A stretch of DNA of 64,000 nucleotides from Pedobacter sp. B4-66 (GCF_018492665.1 NZ_JAFVME010000005.1:434001-498000), one strand, 5' to 3'; positions 26,388-36,765 are shown, numbered from the stretch's first letter. Translations and numbers: made by a program. Notes: a model not told the origin generated them from the sequence alone.

Positions 26388-29300
26388 ATGCCTCAACAAC
26401 CTTTAAAATTGCTTAGAGCATCTGCCGGATCGGGTAAGACTTTTAGCCTAACCCTACATTACCTTACACTTTTGTTTAGCGGACCGGGGAAATACAGAGA
26501 AATTCTTGCCGTAACCTTTACCAATAAGGCAACGGCCGAGATGAAGGAGCGGATACTGGGTGCCTTACAGGCTATAGCAAAAGGAGAGCCTTCGGATTTT
26601 AAGCCCCTTTTAAAAGAGAGCTATCCGGAACTTTCGGATCAGGACATTAAAGCAAAAGCACAGGTAATTTACAGTAACATTCTACATGATTTTGGCAGGT
26701 TCTCTGTAAGTACAATTGATGGTTTCGTGCAAAAGGTAATCAGGAGTTTTGCTTTTGAATTGAATCTGGATAGTGGCTATAAGCTGGAAATGAACCATGA
26801 TAAGGTAAAGGAAGAGTTGGTTAAAGCACTTAATTTACAGATGGAGGCCGATCCTGAATTGCTGGAATGGGTAACAGCCCTTGCAATAGATAGGATAAGC
26901 GATGGTAAGGATTGGAATTATCAGCGCGCGTTAAAGGATCTGGCTAATGAGATTTTTAAAGAACGGTACTATCCTTTTCAGGAAGCCATGTTGCTGATGG
27001 GAGAGGACAGATCGGCAGAGTTTAATGCTTTAAAACAAACTGTAACTTCTGGTATCAAGGCTTTCAATAAGGCTTTGTTTGATCAGGCTACAGATTTAAA
27101 ATACATATTTGATCTTTCGGGTGTTTTGCCTGAAGAGTTGGCCCGTAAATCTCTTAATCCGCTGCTAAAGCTGGATAAGATATTGAATGAGGACTATAGC
27201 ATATTTCCTGCTTTGGCCAATATGGTTGATGATTTTGACCTGTGGCCACATGGCTCATTAAAGGATACATCGGGAGTGAGGCAGTTGTATGAAGACCTGA
27301 ACCCGGGATTAAAGAACATGGTTGCCTTTTATGAGGAAGGCGCTGAGCAATACTTTACATGGCAGGCGATTCATAAAAACAGTTCTTATTTGCGGTTGAT
27401 GCAGGAAATGGCTCAGCAGTTAAAGAATTACAGAGCAGAAAATAAAGCCCTTTTGATTAGTGATGCCCAGCAATTGTTGGTGGGTATTACGGGTGCTGAT
27501 GCTGAAAACCCTTCTTTTATTTGGGAAAAAACTGGAAACCGATATAAGCATTTCCTGTTTGATGAGTTTCAGGATACCAGCACGATGCAGTGGCTTAACT
27601 TTTTGCCGCTGATTAGGAATGCGCTTTCAGAATTTGAAGGGAATACTACCGAACACCTTATTGTCGGCGATGTAAAGCAGTCTATTTATAGATGGCGCAG
27701 TGGCGACTGGCGTATTTTGCACAGTAATGTAAGGCACGATGTGCAGGCACATAATGTTGCCGAAGAAAACCTGGAGTTTAACCGACGAAGTACCACCAAT
27801 GTGATTGCGTTCAACAATTTTCTATATGCTCATTTGCCCTCTATTTTGCAAAGACAGCTTAATGGAATTCTTGCAGATACGGAAAGAGAAGATCTTTTGA
27901 GTTACTGGAATCAGGAGTATAACCAGATAATTGATCGTGCTTACGAAGGAAGTTCTCAGAAAGTTACATCTCAAACTTTGGACGGGGGTAAAATAGAAAT
28001 ACAGTTTCTGGATAAAGAAGATGATGCGGAAGCCGAAGATGAGAGTCCGGTGGCGGCAGTGCATGCAGTAGATAAAATAATCGAATTGCTATCTGTTCAT
28101 GGCTTTGCCATGAAAGATATTTGTGTGTTGGTAAAAGCTAACCGCGAGGCAGAAACAATGATTTCGGCTTTGTTAGATAGGCAAGATGATTTATCCGTAG
28201 CTGCGGGCAAAACGTTTCAGGTTATTTCGGGTGATGCTTTGAAGATTTCATCTAACCTTGCGGTGCAGTTGCTCATCAATATATTTAGGATGCTGGTGGC
28301 CAGAGAGGATGAGCAGGCAATTTACAGGGCTACTTGTGCAAGGTTGTTCAGTCAGATAAATAACCCTGAGGGGGTAGATATGAAAGTTGCGCTAAATGCT
28401 CAGGACTGGATGGACATTGCCAATCAGCCAATTCAAAGCCTTACAGCTTATTTTCCGGAGGAGTTCTGTAGTGGTTTTGAAAGCTTCAGGCAGTTGCCGA
28501 TGACTAGTTTGATGGAAAGAATGGTGCAGTTTTTTGGACTGGGAACAGGTCAGAATGAACATCATATTCCATTTATTATGGCGCTTAGAGATCAGATTGG
28601 TGTGTTTGCAGGTGGTGGCGATCAGGGCTTAGGTAAGTTTTTGGAATGGTGGGATGAGGAAGGTTTAAATAAAGCGTTGCCTGCTGCTGATGATCAGGAT
28701 GCGGTGCAGATCATGACCATTCATAAATCGAAAGGGCTGGAGTTTAAAGCGGTAATTATTCCGTTTTTAAACTGGAAATTAGATACGCCTAGCGGATTTA
28801 TTAAGAAGATTTTATGGGTAAATGCTGCTCCGGCAGGCTTCGGGAACTTTAGTACTTTGCCTGTAGATTATAGTAGTAAGCTTGCTTCGACAGCTTTTGC
28901 GAGAGAGTACTTTGAAGAAATGCTACTCAACTACATGGATACGCTAAATACATTGTATGTAGCCACTACCAGAGCAAGGGAGTATTTGTATATGGTATGC
29001 CCTAAAACAACGATTGTAGAGAAGAAAAAGGAAGTTTCGGTTAGAAACGAGTTTCAAAATATATTACTGAATCTGTTTAAAACAGAAGAGGATTCCGGCT
29101 TTGTGTTGGATGAAAAGTTAATGTCTTTTGGGGAGATAAGGCCTGTGGTTAAGAAAGTTTCTGAAATTAATGAAAGCGCCATAAAGGTGTCTGATTATTA
29201 TGTGAACGAGCGTTTAACCTCTAAGTTTAATTACCAAAAGAACAATGAGGATGGCTGGTTTAATGCAAGGCAGCGAAAAGGTGTGGTGTTGCACAGTATT

Positions 29301-29693
29301 CTCGAAACCATCACAGATTTAAAAGAGCTGGATAAGTTGATTGCCGTGAAAATGCAGGATGGCCTGATTAGGCGCAGTGAGCGTGATGAGGTAAAGCAGG
29401 CGGTTATTGATGTAATTAATCAACAGGAAATAGCGCAGTGGTTTAAAAATTCGAAAAGCATCATTAGTGAAAGGGATATGATTTTGGAGGGAGGAGAGGT
29501 AAAACGTCCTGATAAGCTTTTTGTGATGGAGGATAAGGCGGTGTTGCTAGATTTTAAATTTGGCGCCCCTCATAATAAATACATAGACGACATTAACCGT
29601 TACAGGGATAGCCTGTTAAAAATGGATGAGTTTAAACAGATAGACGCTTATATCTGGTATGCCGAAACTGGAGAATTATTAAAAGTATCGTAA
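26388..29693 (+). CDS. addA: AddA-like helicase-nuclease subunit (UvrD/RecB superfamily)
   Basis: This 1101-residue protein is a superfamily 1 helicase with a C-terminal nuclease domain. Walker A is at residues 11-18 (ASAGSGKT), Walker B at FDEFQDTSTMQW near 392, motif IV-like VGDVKQSIYRWRSGD near 425, and motif V/VI at IMTIHKSKGLEFKAV and LYVATTRAREYLYM. The PD-(D/E)XK residues are in GVVLHSILE and VLLDFKFG near the end. With AddB it processes double-strand DNA ends for RecA loading. The last base of its stop overlaps the ATG of the next gene (TAATG), which is strong support for a two-subunit complex. The family assignment is secure; AddA against RecB naming rests on the partner. Confidence 0.9.
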   Translation: MPQQPLKLLRASAGSGKTFSLTLHYLTLLFSGPGKYREILAVTFTNKATAEMKERILGALQAIAKGEPSDFKPLLKESYPELSDQDIKAKAQVIYSNILHDFGRFSVSTIDGFVQKVIRSFAFELNLDSGYKLEMNHDKVKEELVKALNLQMEADPELLEWVTALAIDRISDGKDWNYQRALKDLANEIFKERYYPFQEAMLLMGEDRSAEFNALKQTVTSGIKAFNKALFDQATDLKYIFDLSGVLPEELARKSLNPLLKLDKILNEDYSIFPALANMVDDFDLWPHGSLKDTSGVRQLYEDLNPGLKNMVAFYEEGAEQYFTWQAIHKNSSYLRLMQEMAQQLKNYRAENKALLISDAQQLLVGITGADAENPSFIWEKTGNRYKHFLFDEFQDTSTMQWLNFLPLIRNALSEFEGNTTEHLIVGDVKQSIYRWRSGDWRILHSNVRHDVQAHNVAEENLEFNRRSTTNVIAFNNFLYAHLPSILQRQLNGILADTEREDLLSYWNQEYNQIIDRAYEGSSQKVTSQTLDGGKIEIQFLDKEDDAEAEDESPVAAVHAVDKIIELLSVHGFAMKDICVLVKANREAETMISALLDRQDDLSVAAGKTFQVISGDALKISSNLAVQLLINIFRMLVAREDEQAIYRATCARLFSQINNPEGVDMKVALNAQDWMDIANQPIQSLTAYFPEEFCSGFESFRQLPMTSLMERMVQFFGLGTGQNEHHIPFIMALRDQIGVFAGGGDQGLGKFLEWWDEEGLNKALPAADDQDAVQIMTIHKSKGLEFKAVIIPFLNWKLDTPSGFIKKILWVNAAPAGFGNFSTLPVDYSSKLASTAFAREYFEEMLLNYMDTLNTLYVATTRAREYLYMVCPKTTIVEKKKEVSVRNEFQNILLNLFKTEEDSGFVLDEKLMSFGEIRPVVKKVSEINESAIKVSDYYVNERLTSKFNYQKNNEDGWFNARQRKGVVLHSILETITDLKELDKLIAVKMQDGLIRRSERDEVKQAVIDVINQQEIAQWFKNSKSIISERDMILEGGEVKRPDKLFVMEDKAVLLDFKFGAPHNKYIDDINRYRDSLLKMDEFKQIDAYIWYAETGELLKVS

Positions 29694-32554
29694 TGAAAAG
29701 TGTGAACGAAGGAAAGTTTTTAAACAGAGTAGCTACCGATCTTTTAGAACGTTTTGGTAATGAATTGCAGGATGTCGCGATTGTTTTTAATAACAAAAGG
29801 CCTCAGCTGTATTTAAAGAAATACTTGGCAGAGGTAAGTGGTAAGCCAATTTGGAGTCCGCAGATGTACACCATTCAGGAGTTCCTTTCGCGTGGGACGG
29901 AACTTGTGGCTGCTGGTCAGCTTAAGCAATTCTTTGTTTTATATACCTGCTATAATGAACTGCTAAAAGCAGAACATAAAGAGGCTATTTCGCCGGATGA
30001 GTTTTATCCTCTGGCAGAGATTATTCTTGGTGATTTTAGTCAGGTAGATTATTATCTGGCCAATGCCAAAGAGATATTTGGCTTAATTGAAGATATAGCC
30101 GAGCTACAACTACAATTCCCGAACTTTGATGAAGAGCAATTGCAGTTTATGCGAACATTCTGGGGGTCGTTTTCTGCGAAGAAGCAAAACCAGATGCAGG
30201 AGAGGTTTATAGAGCTGTGGCAAAGAATGCCTGCGCTTTATGTAAATTTCCATGCAAGGTTGGCTAAGGAGGATTTGGTTACGAATGCCAAGATGTATCG
30301 TAACCTTGCGGAAGGAAAAGACTCTGATCCTGAGTTTTTAAAATCATTTAAACATACCGTGTTTGTTGGTTTTAATGCTTTGTCGAAAGCAGAAGAAAGG
30401 TTTTTTAAACAATGGCAGGAAAAGGGATGGTGTTCATTCTATTTTGATGTAGATGCTCATTATTATTCTAATCCATTGCAGGAGGCAGGTCATTTTATTA
30501 GAAGAAATGTACATACGGTAGGGTTGGTTAATCAATTTGAGAAAGCTCCGGCAAGGCTTAATGATGTTGCAAAGGAATTTGTGGTTGTGCAGGCATTGGG
30601 TAATGTTGCTCAGGGTAAGTTGCTTTCTGAACTTTTATTAGATACTGAGGTTCGGGAGGGAGGAAAGGCGATTATTCTTGCTGATGAGAAGTTGTTGATT
30701 CCTGCTTTGCAGACCATAGACGACGATAGTGTGAATGTTACGATGGGTTATCCCTTTGAGCAATCGGCTTTATTTGGCTTGTGCGATTTGTGGTTAAGCA
30801 TCCAGGAGGCCTTGTTATCAGATACTGATGTGAACTATAAACACGTGTTGTCTTTTTTGTTTAATCCGCTGATTCCTATAGATCCGGATTTGCGTAATGA
30901 ACTGCACAATCAGATTGTTGATGAGAAAAAGGTGTCCTTTAGTAGAGCTGAGTTGTTGCCTGTCGGCAAGATAGCTAGGATTACGTTTAACCCTTTTGCC
31001 GATTCCTTCACCACAATAAGGCATCTGGCAAGTGTATTATTATATGTATCAGAAGAAGGAAAGCTGCAAAGAATGGACAGTCTATTGTCTACAGAAGCAG
31101 TTAAAGCTCTTAACGCACTTACCGATAGTTTTGAAGAGTTAAAAGCTGAGGGTGCAAAAGATTTAAACCCGAAGTTTGTTTTTAAATTGATCAGAAGGGC
31201 GCTTCAGGGATTAACCGTGCCTTTTGAAGGTGAACCGCTTGCAGGTTTACAGGTGATGGGACTTTTGGAAAGTAGAAATCTGGACTTTGATGAGCTTATA
31301 GTTTTGGGGGTAAACGAAGGTATTCTTCCTAAAATCACCAATAATCCCTCATTTATTCCTGACAACATCAGGCGTGCTTTTGGTTTGCCAATTCTGGAGC
31401 ATCAGAATGCAATTTCGGCATATCTGTTTTACAGGTTGTTGCATGTTGCTAAAAAGGTGACCCTGGTTTATAATGGCGTTACAGATGAAAAAAGTACAGG
31501 TGAGGAAAGTCGCTTTGTAAAGCAGTTGGGGTTCGAAACCAATTGTACGTTTTCGCATCGGGTGCAGCAGAATCAGTCAATTGAAAATCCCAGAAACCTG
31601 AAGATTGTTGTAGAGAAAAGGGGAGAAGTGTTAAGGGGCCTGGAGAAGTATTTTAAAAGAAACGCTACGCCTAAGTATGATAAAAAGATCTCTGCAACTG
31701 CATTTACAGATTATGTTACCTGTTCGCTACGGTTTTTTTATAAGAATATTGCAGGTTTAAAGGAACCTAAAGATTTGCCTGATAGGATAGAGGCCAATTT
31801 AATTGGTAGTGCCCTGCATACCGTGATGGAAGTTTTCTATGAGCCGGCTGTAGGTGCGGAGGTAACGGCAGACTATATTAAGGAAAGGGAAAAGAAGCTA
31901 AAAGACCTTTGTGAGTTCGCCCTGGCTAAAGAACTCAAGCTCAATACAGCCAAAACTGGCACTCAAACTCCGGCATTGCAACAAATTGTATTGCAGGTGT
32001 TGGAGCAATATGCCCTTAAAATTTTAAGAAATGACGAAAAACTTACGCCTTTTAAAATAGAGGAGTTAGAAAATAAAAGCGATTATGTGATGCTCTATCC
32101 AATGGCGAAAAATCGTAATATTTGGTTGTATGGTATAATTGATCGTGTTGATGTAAAGGATGGGAAGATCAGAATTGTTGATTATAAAACAGGTAAGGAT
32201 CAGCTTAAGTACAAAGATTTTCCTTCGCTTTTTGAGGATCAGGCAAAGGATCATAACAAGGCGCTCATCCAAACATTATTTTATACTTATGTATATGAGC
32301 AGGTAAAACAACGCCAATATGTAGAGCCTCATCTTTATACTGTTCGGAATTTTAAGGAAGGCACGTTGTTTAAAGAAAAGCAAAAAGGAGGGTCGTTTTT
32401 GCAGGATCAGAGCCTTGAAAGTTTTAAATCTATGTTCGCTAATAAGTTACAAGAAAAGCTGGAAGAACTGTTTGATGAAAACATTCCGTTTGTGCAAACT
32501 GAGAACAAAGAGAACTGTGGGTATTGCCCTTATAAAGACATTTGTCAGAGATAG
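29693..32554 (+). CDS. addB: AddB-like PD-(D/E)XK nuclease subunit
   Basis: This 953-residue protein is the partner of AddA. It has a helicase-like but degenerate N-terminal part with no Walker A. The nuclease domain near residues 670-953 has IVDYKTGKDQ (the D-x-K of the active site). It also has four cysteines that fit the AddB iron-sulfur staple: one in YVTCSLRFFYK near 676 and three at the C terminus in NCGYCPYKDICQR. It overlaps addA by one base, so translation is coupled. Its role is double-strand break end resection. No Chi-recognition feature can be judged by eye. Confidence 0.88.
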   Translation: MKSVNEGKFLNRVATDLLERFGNELQDVAIVFNNKRPQLYLKKYLAEVSGKPIWSPQMYTIQEFLSRGTELVAAGQLKQFFVLYTCYNELLKAEHKEAISPDEFYPLAEIILGDFSQVDYYLANAKEIFGLIEDIAELQLQFPNFDEEQLQFMRTFWGSFSAKKQNQMQERFIELWQRMPALYVNFHARLAKEDLVTNAKMYRNLAEGKDSDPEFLKSFKHTVFVGFNALSKAEERFFKQWQEKGWCSFYFDVDAHYYSNPLQEAGHFIRRNVHTVGLVNQFEKAPARLNDVAKEFVVVQALGNVAQGKLLSELLLDTEVREGGKAIILADEKLLIPALQTIDDDSVNVTMGYPFEQSALFGLCDLWLSIQEALLSDTDVNYKHVLSFLFNPLIPIDPDLRNELHNQIVDEKKVSFSRAELLPVGKIARITFNPFADSFTTIRHLASVLLYVSEEGKLQRMDSLLSTEAVKALNALTDSFEELKAEGAKDLNPKFVFKLIRRALQGLTVPFEGEPLAGLQVMGLLESRNLDFDELIVLGVNEGILPKITNNPSFIPDNIRRAFGLPILEHQNAISAYLFYRLLHVAKKVTLVYNGVTDEKSTGEESRFVKQLGFETNCTFSHRVQQNQSIENPRNLKIVVEKRGEVLRGLEKYFKRNATPKYDKKISATAFTDYVTCSLRFFYKNIAGLKEPKDLPDRIEANLIGSALHTVMEVFYEPAVGAEVTADYIKEREKKLKDLCEFALAKELKLNTAKTGTQTPALQQIVLQVLEQYALKILRNDEKLTPFKIEELENKSDYVMLYPMAKNRNIWLYGIIDRVDVKDGKIRIVDYKTGKDQLKYKDFPSLFEDQAKDHNKALIQTLFYTYVYEQVKQRQYVEPHLYTVRNFKEGTLFKEKQKGGSFLQDQSLESFKSMFANKLQEKLEELFDENIPFVQTENKENCGYCPYKDICQR

Positions 32555-32630
32555 TTAGCAGATGATTGCAACATCGATATATTTCAAGTGTAAAAGTTTC
32601 TTTTCAATGATGGAGCAGTGTGCGAATAAA

Positions 32631-32661
32631 TTGCATATAAAAACAATTTTATCTAAGTTTG
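32631..32661 (+). promoter_or_regulatory. Bacteroidota-type promoter for pdhB
   Basis: TTG at 32631-32633, 20 bases, then TAAGTTTG at 32654-32661 match the TTG/TAnnTTTG pattern. The expected start lies about 20 bases before the ATG. Confidence 0.55.
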
Positions 32662-32685
32662 CCGCAATTAACATTTGAATATACA

Positions 32686-33672
32686 ATGAGAGAGATTCAA
32701 TTTAGAGAAGCTTTACGTGAAGCCTTAAGCGAGGAAATGCGCAAAAATGAAAACATTTTTATGATGGGCGAGGAAGTTGCACAGTATAATGGTGCATACA
32801 AAGTTAGTCAGGGAATGTTGGATGAATTTGGCGAGAAACGCATTATCGATACGCCTATTGCTGAATTGGGCTTTACCGGTATTGGTATTGGTGCAGCAAT
32901 GAACGGATTGATTCCAATCATCGAGTTCATGACTTTTAACTTCTCTCTGGTTGCTATAGATCAGATTATTAACGGAGCAGCAAAAATGCTATCTATGAGC
33001 GGCGGTCAGTTTTCTGTGCCAATCGTATTTCGTGGGCCAACTGGAAACGCAGGTCAGTTAGGTGCTCAGCACTCTCAAAACTTTGAGAACTGGTATGCAA
33101 ACTGCCCGGGCTTAAAAGTTGTAATTCCATCTACTCCTTACGAAGCTAAAGGATTGCTAAAACAATCTATCATTGATCCGGATCCAATTATTTTCATGGA
33201 GTCTGAGGTGATGTATGGCGATAAAGGTGAAGTTCCTGAAGGTGAATATTACATCGAAATTGGTAAAGCAAACATTGTAAAAGAAGGTACTGATGTAACT
33301 ATCGTAACTTTTGGTAAAATGCTTACCCGTGTTGTAAACCCGGCTGTTGAAGAATTAACTAAAGAAGGAATTAATGTTGAAGTAATCGATTTACGTACTG
33401 TACGTCCTATTGATTATGCAACTATTATTGCATCTGTTAAGAAAACTAATCGTTTGGTAATTGTTGAAGAGGCATGGCCTTTGGCTTCTATCTCTTCTGA
33501 AATTGCATTTAATATCCAAAAAAATGCTTTCGATTATCTTGATGCTCCGGTATTGCGTATCACTTGCGCTGACGTACCGTTGCCATATGCACCAACTCTT
33601 ATTGCAGCAAGCTTACCTAATGCAGAAAAGGTAATTAAAGCTGTAAAAGAAGTTATGTACGCAGCAAAATAA
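32686..33672 (+). CDS. pdhB: Pyruvate dehydrogenase E1 component, beta subunit
   Basis: This 328-residue protein uses the ATG at 32686 (MREIQFREAL), the normal family start; an upstream TTG at 32659 overlaps the promoter. It has the thiamine-diphosphate-binding pyrimidine domain with MGEEVAQYNGAYKVSQG, the invariant glutamate in TPIAELGFTGIGIGAA, the segment RGPTGNAGQLGAQHSQ and the C-terminal transketolase domain VIDLRTVRPID, VEEAWPLASISSEIA. It decarboxylates pyruvate together with the alpha subunit and passes the acetyl unit to E2. The alpha-subunit gene is not adjacent, so the complex is encoded at more than one place. A strong terminator follows. Confidence 0.95.
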   Translation: MREIQFREALREALSEEMRKNENIFMMGEEVAQYNGAYKVSQGMLDEFGEKRIIDTPIAELGFTGIGIGAAMNGLIPIIEFMTFNFSLVAIDQIINGAAKMLSMSGGQFSVPIVFRGPTGNAGQLGAQHSQNFENWYANCPGLKVVIPSTPYEAKGLLKQSIIDPDPIIFMESEVMYGDKGEVPEGEYYIEIGKANIVKEGTDVTIVTFGKMLTRVVNPAVEELTKEGINVEVIDLRTVRPIDYATIIASVKKTNRLVIVEEAWPLASISSEIAFNIQKNAFDYLDAPVLRITCADVPLPYAPTLIAASLPNAEKVIKAVKEVMYAAK

Positions 33673-33695
33673 GACTAATAATTTAAAGTAAATAT

Positions 33696-33731
33696 AATCC
33701 CGCTAGTTAAACCCTATGCGGGATTTTTTTT
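33696..33731 (+). terminator. Rho-independent terminator after pdhB
   Basis: An 8-bp stem AATCCCGC (33696-33703) pairs with GCGGGATT (33718-33725), followed by a T-run to 33731. Confidence 0.9.
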
Positions 33732-33775
33732 ATTTTTGACCCCATTGTACTTTATAACATCAAATAGAGATCAAA

Positions 33776-36100
33776 ATGAGTAATCACTCTACAATAATCG
33801 CTGCTGAACTCGCAGTAGCGGAAAAGCAGGTTATCGCTACTATTGAATTACTGGATGAAGGAGCCACTGTTCCCTTTATTTCGCGTTACCGTAAGGAGAT
33901 GACAGGAAGTTTGGATGAGGTGCAGGTTGCAGCCATCCGCGACAGGTTTCAGCAGCTTCGTGAGCTTGATAAGCGTAGAGAAGCAATTTTAAAAGCACTT
34001 GCTGCACTTGATAAGTTAACTCCCGAGCTGGAAGCGAAAATAAATGCGGCTACCAATATTGCTACTATTGAAGATATTTATCTTCCGTATAAGCCAAAGC
34101 GTAAAACGAGAGCATCGGAAGCTCGTAAAAAAGGCCTGGAGCCTCTTGCCCTTACCATATTGGAGCAAGGCAAGCAAGATCCTGAACTGGAAGCTGGCAA
34201 GTTTCTTAATGATGAACTTGGTGTGTCATCAACCGATGAAGCACTTGCAGGTGCCCGCGATATTATTGCTGAGATTATAAATGAGAACATTGATGCGAGA
34301 ACATCAATGAGAAAATACTTTCAAAATACGGCCACTTTTAAATCTACACTTGTTAAGGGTAAGGAAGAAGCAGGCATCAAATACAAAGATTATTTTGAAT
34401 GGAGTGAGCCACTTAAAACGGCGCCTTCTCACAGGATCCTTGCGATGCGCAGAGGGGAAAATGAAGATATTTTAAAGCTTGAAACAATGCCGGAAGAAGA
34501 TGGAGCAATTCAGATTCTGGAAAAGCAATTCGTGAAAAGCAATAATAGCAGTGCTACACAGGTTAAACTGGCTATTCAGGACAGCTATAAACGTTTGCTG
34601 GGACCAGCAATGGAAACCGAGGTTCGTGGCCTTTCAAAAGAAAGGGCTGATGAAGAGGCTATTCGTGTGTTTGCAGAAAACGCAAGACAATTGCTATTGG
34701 CTGCTCCAATGGGACAAAAGAATGTTCTGGCAATAGACCCTGGATTCCGTACGGGATGTAAGGTTGTTTGTTTGGATATGCAAGGTAAATTGCTTGAAAA
34801 CACAGCTATTTATCCGCATAATGGTCAGCGAGGTGTTCTTGAGGCTGCCGAAACTATTAAAAAGTTATGTGCTAAGCATAGTGTTGAAGCCATTGCTATC
34901 GGTAACGGAACGGCAGGAAGAGAAACGGAAGTATTTATCCGTGGATTGGCTTTAGCTGATGTTATTGTGGTGATGGTTAATGAAAATGGGGCATCTATTT
35001 ATTCAGCTTCTGAGGTTGCCAGAGAGGAATTCCCTACTCAGGACATTACCGTTCGTGGAGCTGTTTCAATTGGTCGTCGTTTGATGGATCCATTGGCAGA
35101 GCTTGTTAAAATAGATCCTAAGTCGATAGGAGTTGGGCAATACCAGCATGATGTAGATCAGAATAAACTACAGGCTTCTTTGGATGATACTGTAATGAGT
35201 TGTGTGAACGCGGTAGGGGTTGAGTTAAATACTGCGTCGAAACAAGTTTTGGCCTATGTATCAGGGCTTGGTCCACAGTTGGCGCAAAACATTGTAACTT
35301 ATCGCAATGAGCATGGTGCATTTAAAAATAGAGAGAGCCTTAAAAAGGTGCCTCGTTTAGGTGATAAGGCTTTTGAACAGGCTGCTGGATTTTTAAGAAT
35401 CAGAAATGCAGAGCATGTGCTTGATACCAGTGCTGTTCACCCTGAGCGTTATGCTTTGGTTAACAAAATGGCACGAGATTTAAACTGCAGTGTTGCTCAG
35501 TTAATGAAAGATGCTGAGTTAAGAAAGCAAATCAAGCTTCAGCAATATGTAAGTGAAGAGATCGGTTTGCCGACTTTAAATGATATCATGAGTGAGCTTG
35601 CAAAACCGGGTAGAGATCCGCGTGAGCAGTTTGAAATATTTAGTTTTACTGACGGTGTAAATGCAATTGCTGATTTAAGGATCGGTATGAAATTGCCGGG
35701 TATCGTTACTAATATCACCAATTTTGGTGCATTTGTAGATATAGGTGTTCATCAGGATGGATTGGTGCATACCAGTCAGCTTTCCAATAAGTTTGTAACC
35801 AATGCTAATGATGTGGTTAAAGTGCATCAGAAAGTAGAAGTTACGGTTGTAGAGGTTGATGTTGTAAGGAAGCGTATTTCGCTTTCTATGAAAACAGAAG
35901 CGACTGCTCCTAAGCCTCAGGCTAAAAAGGCAGATCAAAAGCCGGGTAATTTTAAAAAACCAGTTAGCACAGGTAAGCCGGATCAGAATAGAAAACCTTC
36001 GAAACCTCAGGGTAACAATAGCGGAGCGAAAAAGGATAAACCACTACCGGAAGGTGATTTACAAATGAAATTAGAAGCATTGAAGAATATGTTTAAGTAA
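33776..36100 (+). CDS. tex: Tex-family RNA-binding transcription accessory protein
   Basis: This 774-residue protein matches the full Tex architecture. It has an N-terminal helical Tex domain (VPFISRYRKEMTGSLDEVQ), a YqgF/RNase-H-like domain (LAIDPGFRTGCKVVCLD near residue 322), helix-hairpin-helix segments (NAVGVELNTASKQVLAYVSGLG and FKNRESLKKVPRLGDKAFEQAAGFLRI) and an S1 RNA-binding domain (LPGIVTNITNFGAFVDIGVHQDGLVH near 640-710). The last 60 residues are Lys/Pro/Asn-rich and probably disordered, which is common in this clade. It interacts with nucleic acids and RNA polymerase; its precise role remains general. A hairpin shared with the convergent regulator follows the stop. Confidence 0.95.
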   Translation: MSNHSTIIAAELAVAEKQVIATIELLDEGATVPFISRYRKEMTGSLDEVQVAAIRDRFQQLRELDKRREAILKALAALDKLTPELEAKINAATNIATIEDIYLPYKPKRKTRASEARKKGLEPLALTILEQGKQDPELEAGKFLNDELGVSSTDEALAGARDIIAEIINENIDARTSMRKYFQNTATFKSTLVKGKEEAGIKYKDYFEWSEPLKTAPSHRILAMRRGENEDILKLETMPEEDGAIQILEKQFVKSNNSSATQVKLAIQDSYKRLLGPAMETEVRGLSKERADEEAIRVFAENARQLLLAAPMGQKNVLAIDPGFRTGCKVVCLDMQGKLLENTAIYPHNGQRGVLEAAETIKKLCAKHSVEAIAIGNGTAGRETEVFIRGLALADVIVVMVNENGASIYSASEVAREEFPTQDITVRGAVSIGRRLMDPLAELVKIDPKSIGVGQYQHDVDQNKLQASLDDTVMSCVNAVGVELNTASKQVLAYVSGLGPQLAQNIVTYRNEHGAFKNRESLKKVPRLGDKAFEQAAGFLRIRNAEHVLDTSAVHPERYALVNKMARDLNCSVAQLMKDAELRKQIKLQQYVSEEIGLPTLNDIMSELAKPGRDPREQFEIFSFTDGVNAIADLRIGMKLPGIVTNITNFGAFVDIGVHQDGLVHTSQLSNKFVTNANDVVKVHQKVEVTVVEVDVVRKRISLSMKTEATAPKPQAKKADQKPGNFKKPVSTGKPDQNRKPSKPQGNNSGAKKDKPLPEGDLQMKLEALKNMFK

Positions 36101-36128
36101 AAAAGAGGAGCTATAGCTCCTCTTTTTT
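36100..36128. terminator. Bidirectional terminator between tex and the Lrp-type gene
   Basis: GAGGAGCTATAGCTCCTC is a palindrome flanked by A-run on the left and T-run on the right, so it can terminate both convergent genes. Confidence 0.92.
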
Positions 36129-36139
36129 ACTTAATACTG

Positions 36140-36613
36140 CTACAACTCAATCTGCCTTTTGATACTTTCTTCAAGAGAGATCAGTGTTTCTGTACGTTGT
36201 ATGCCAGATACAGCCTGGATTTCTTCGTTTAATACATGTCTTAGGTGACTTGTGTCGCGACAAATGATCTTAGCGAACATGCTATAGGCTCCGGTAGTGT
36301 AATGCAACTCTACAACCTCTTTAATTTTGCTTAATTGTTCCACAGCATCTTTGTACTGTATTCCTTTTTCAAGGTAGATACCAAGGAAGGCACAGATGTC
36401 ATAGCCCGCTTTTTGCGGATCAATGATCAGATGCGACCCTTTGATAATACCCATTTCCTGAAGTTTTTTCATGCGAACGTGAATTGTTCCGCCCGAAACG
36501 ATAAGATCTTTAGCGATTTCTGTGTAAGGCTTAGTAGCATCATGCATCAGCTGCTTTAGGATATCAATATCCAGGTTATCAATTTCTAAATTTTGGGTTT
36601 CTTTTTTGAGCAT
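36140..36613 (-). CDS. Lrp/AsnC-family transcriptional regulator
   Basis: This 157-residue protein uses the ATG at 36613; a TTG at 36634 would add seven residues. Residues about 8-65 form an AsnC-type helix-turn-helix (LDIDILKQLMHDATKPYTEIAKDL, TIHVRMKKLQEMGIIKG). Residues about 70-150 form the RAM ligand-binding domain (ICAFLGIYLEKGIQYKDAVEQL, VVELHYTTGAYSMFAKIICRD). Such proteins assemble as octamers and respond to amino acids. The ligand and targets are not evident. It is divergent from the two tRNA-like genes, with 152 bases between them, so it could act on their promoter, which is an inference from position only. Confidence 0.9.
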   Translation of the reverse strand: MLKKETQNLEIDNLDIDILKQLMHDATKPYTEIAKDLIVSGGTIHVRMKKLQEMGIIKGSHLIIDPQKAGYDICAFLGIYLEKGIQYKDAVEQLSKIKEVVELHYTTGAYSMFAKIICRDTSHLRHVLNEEIQAVSGIQRTETLISLEESIKRQIEL

Positions 36614-36686
36614 CGTTTTAATATTTGGTAACAATACTCTAAGTTAATTAAAAATATCGTAATAATAAAATTAAATGTTTAAAATA

Positions 36687-36718
36687 TTTGCAACGTATGG
36701 AGGTTGTTGTTACATTTG
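36687..36718 (+). promoter_or_regulatory. Bacteroidota-type promoter for the tRNA-like genes
   Basis: TTTG at 36687-36690, 20 bases, TACATTTG at 36711-36718. This is a full match to both consensus boxes, 48 bases before the first tRNA-like gene. Confidence 0.65.
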
Positions 36719-36765
36719 TATCAAGCAAGTAGCAAAAAATAGTTCTTTAAAACTTGTTTATACTC

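Noticed and set aside
32521..32554. Cysteine cluster at the end of AddB as a novel zinc finger
   Set aside because: It is the known iron-sulfur staple of AddB-type nucleases together with the upstream Cys.
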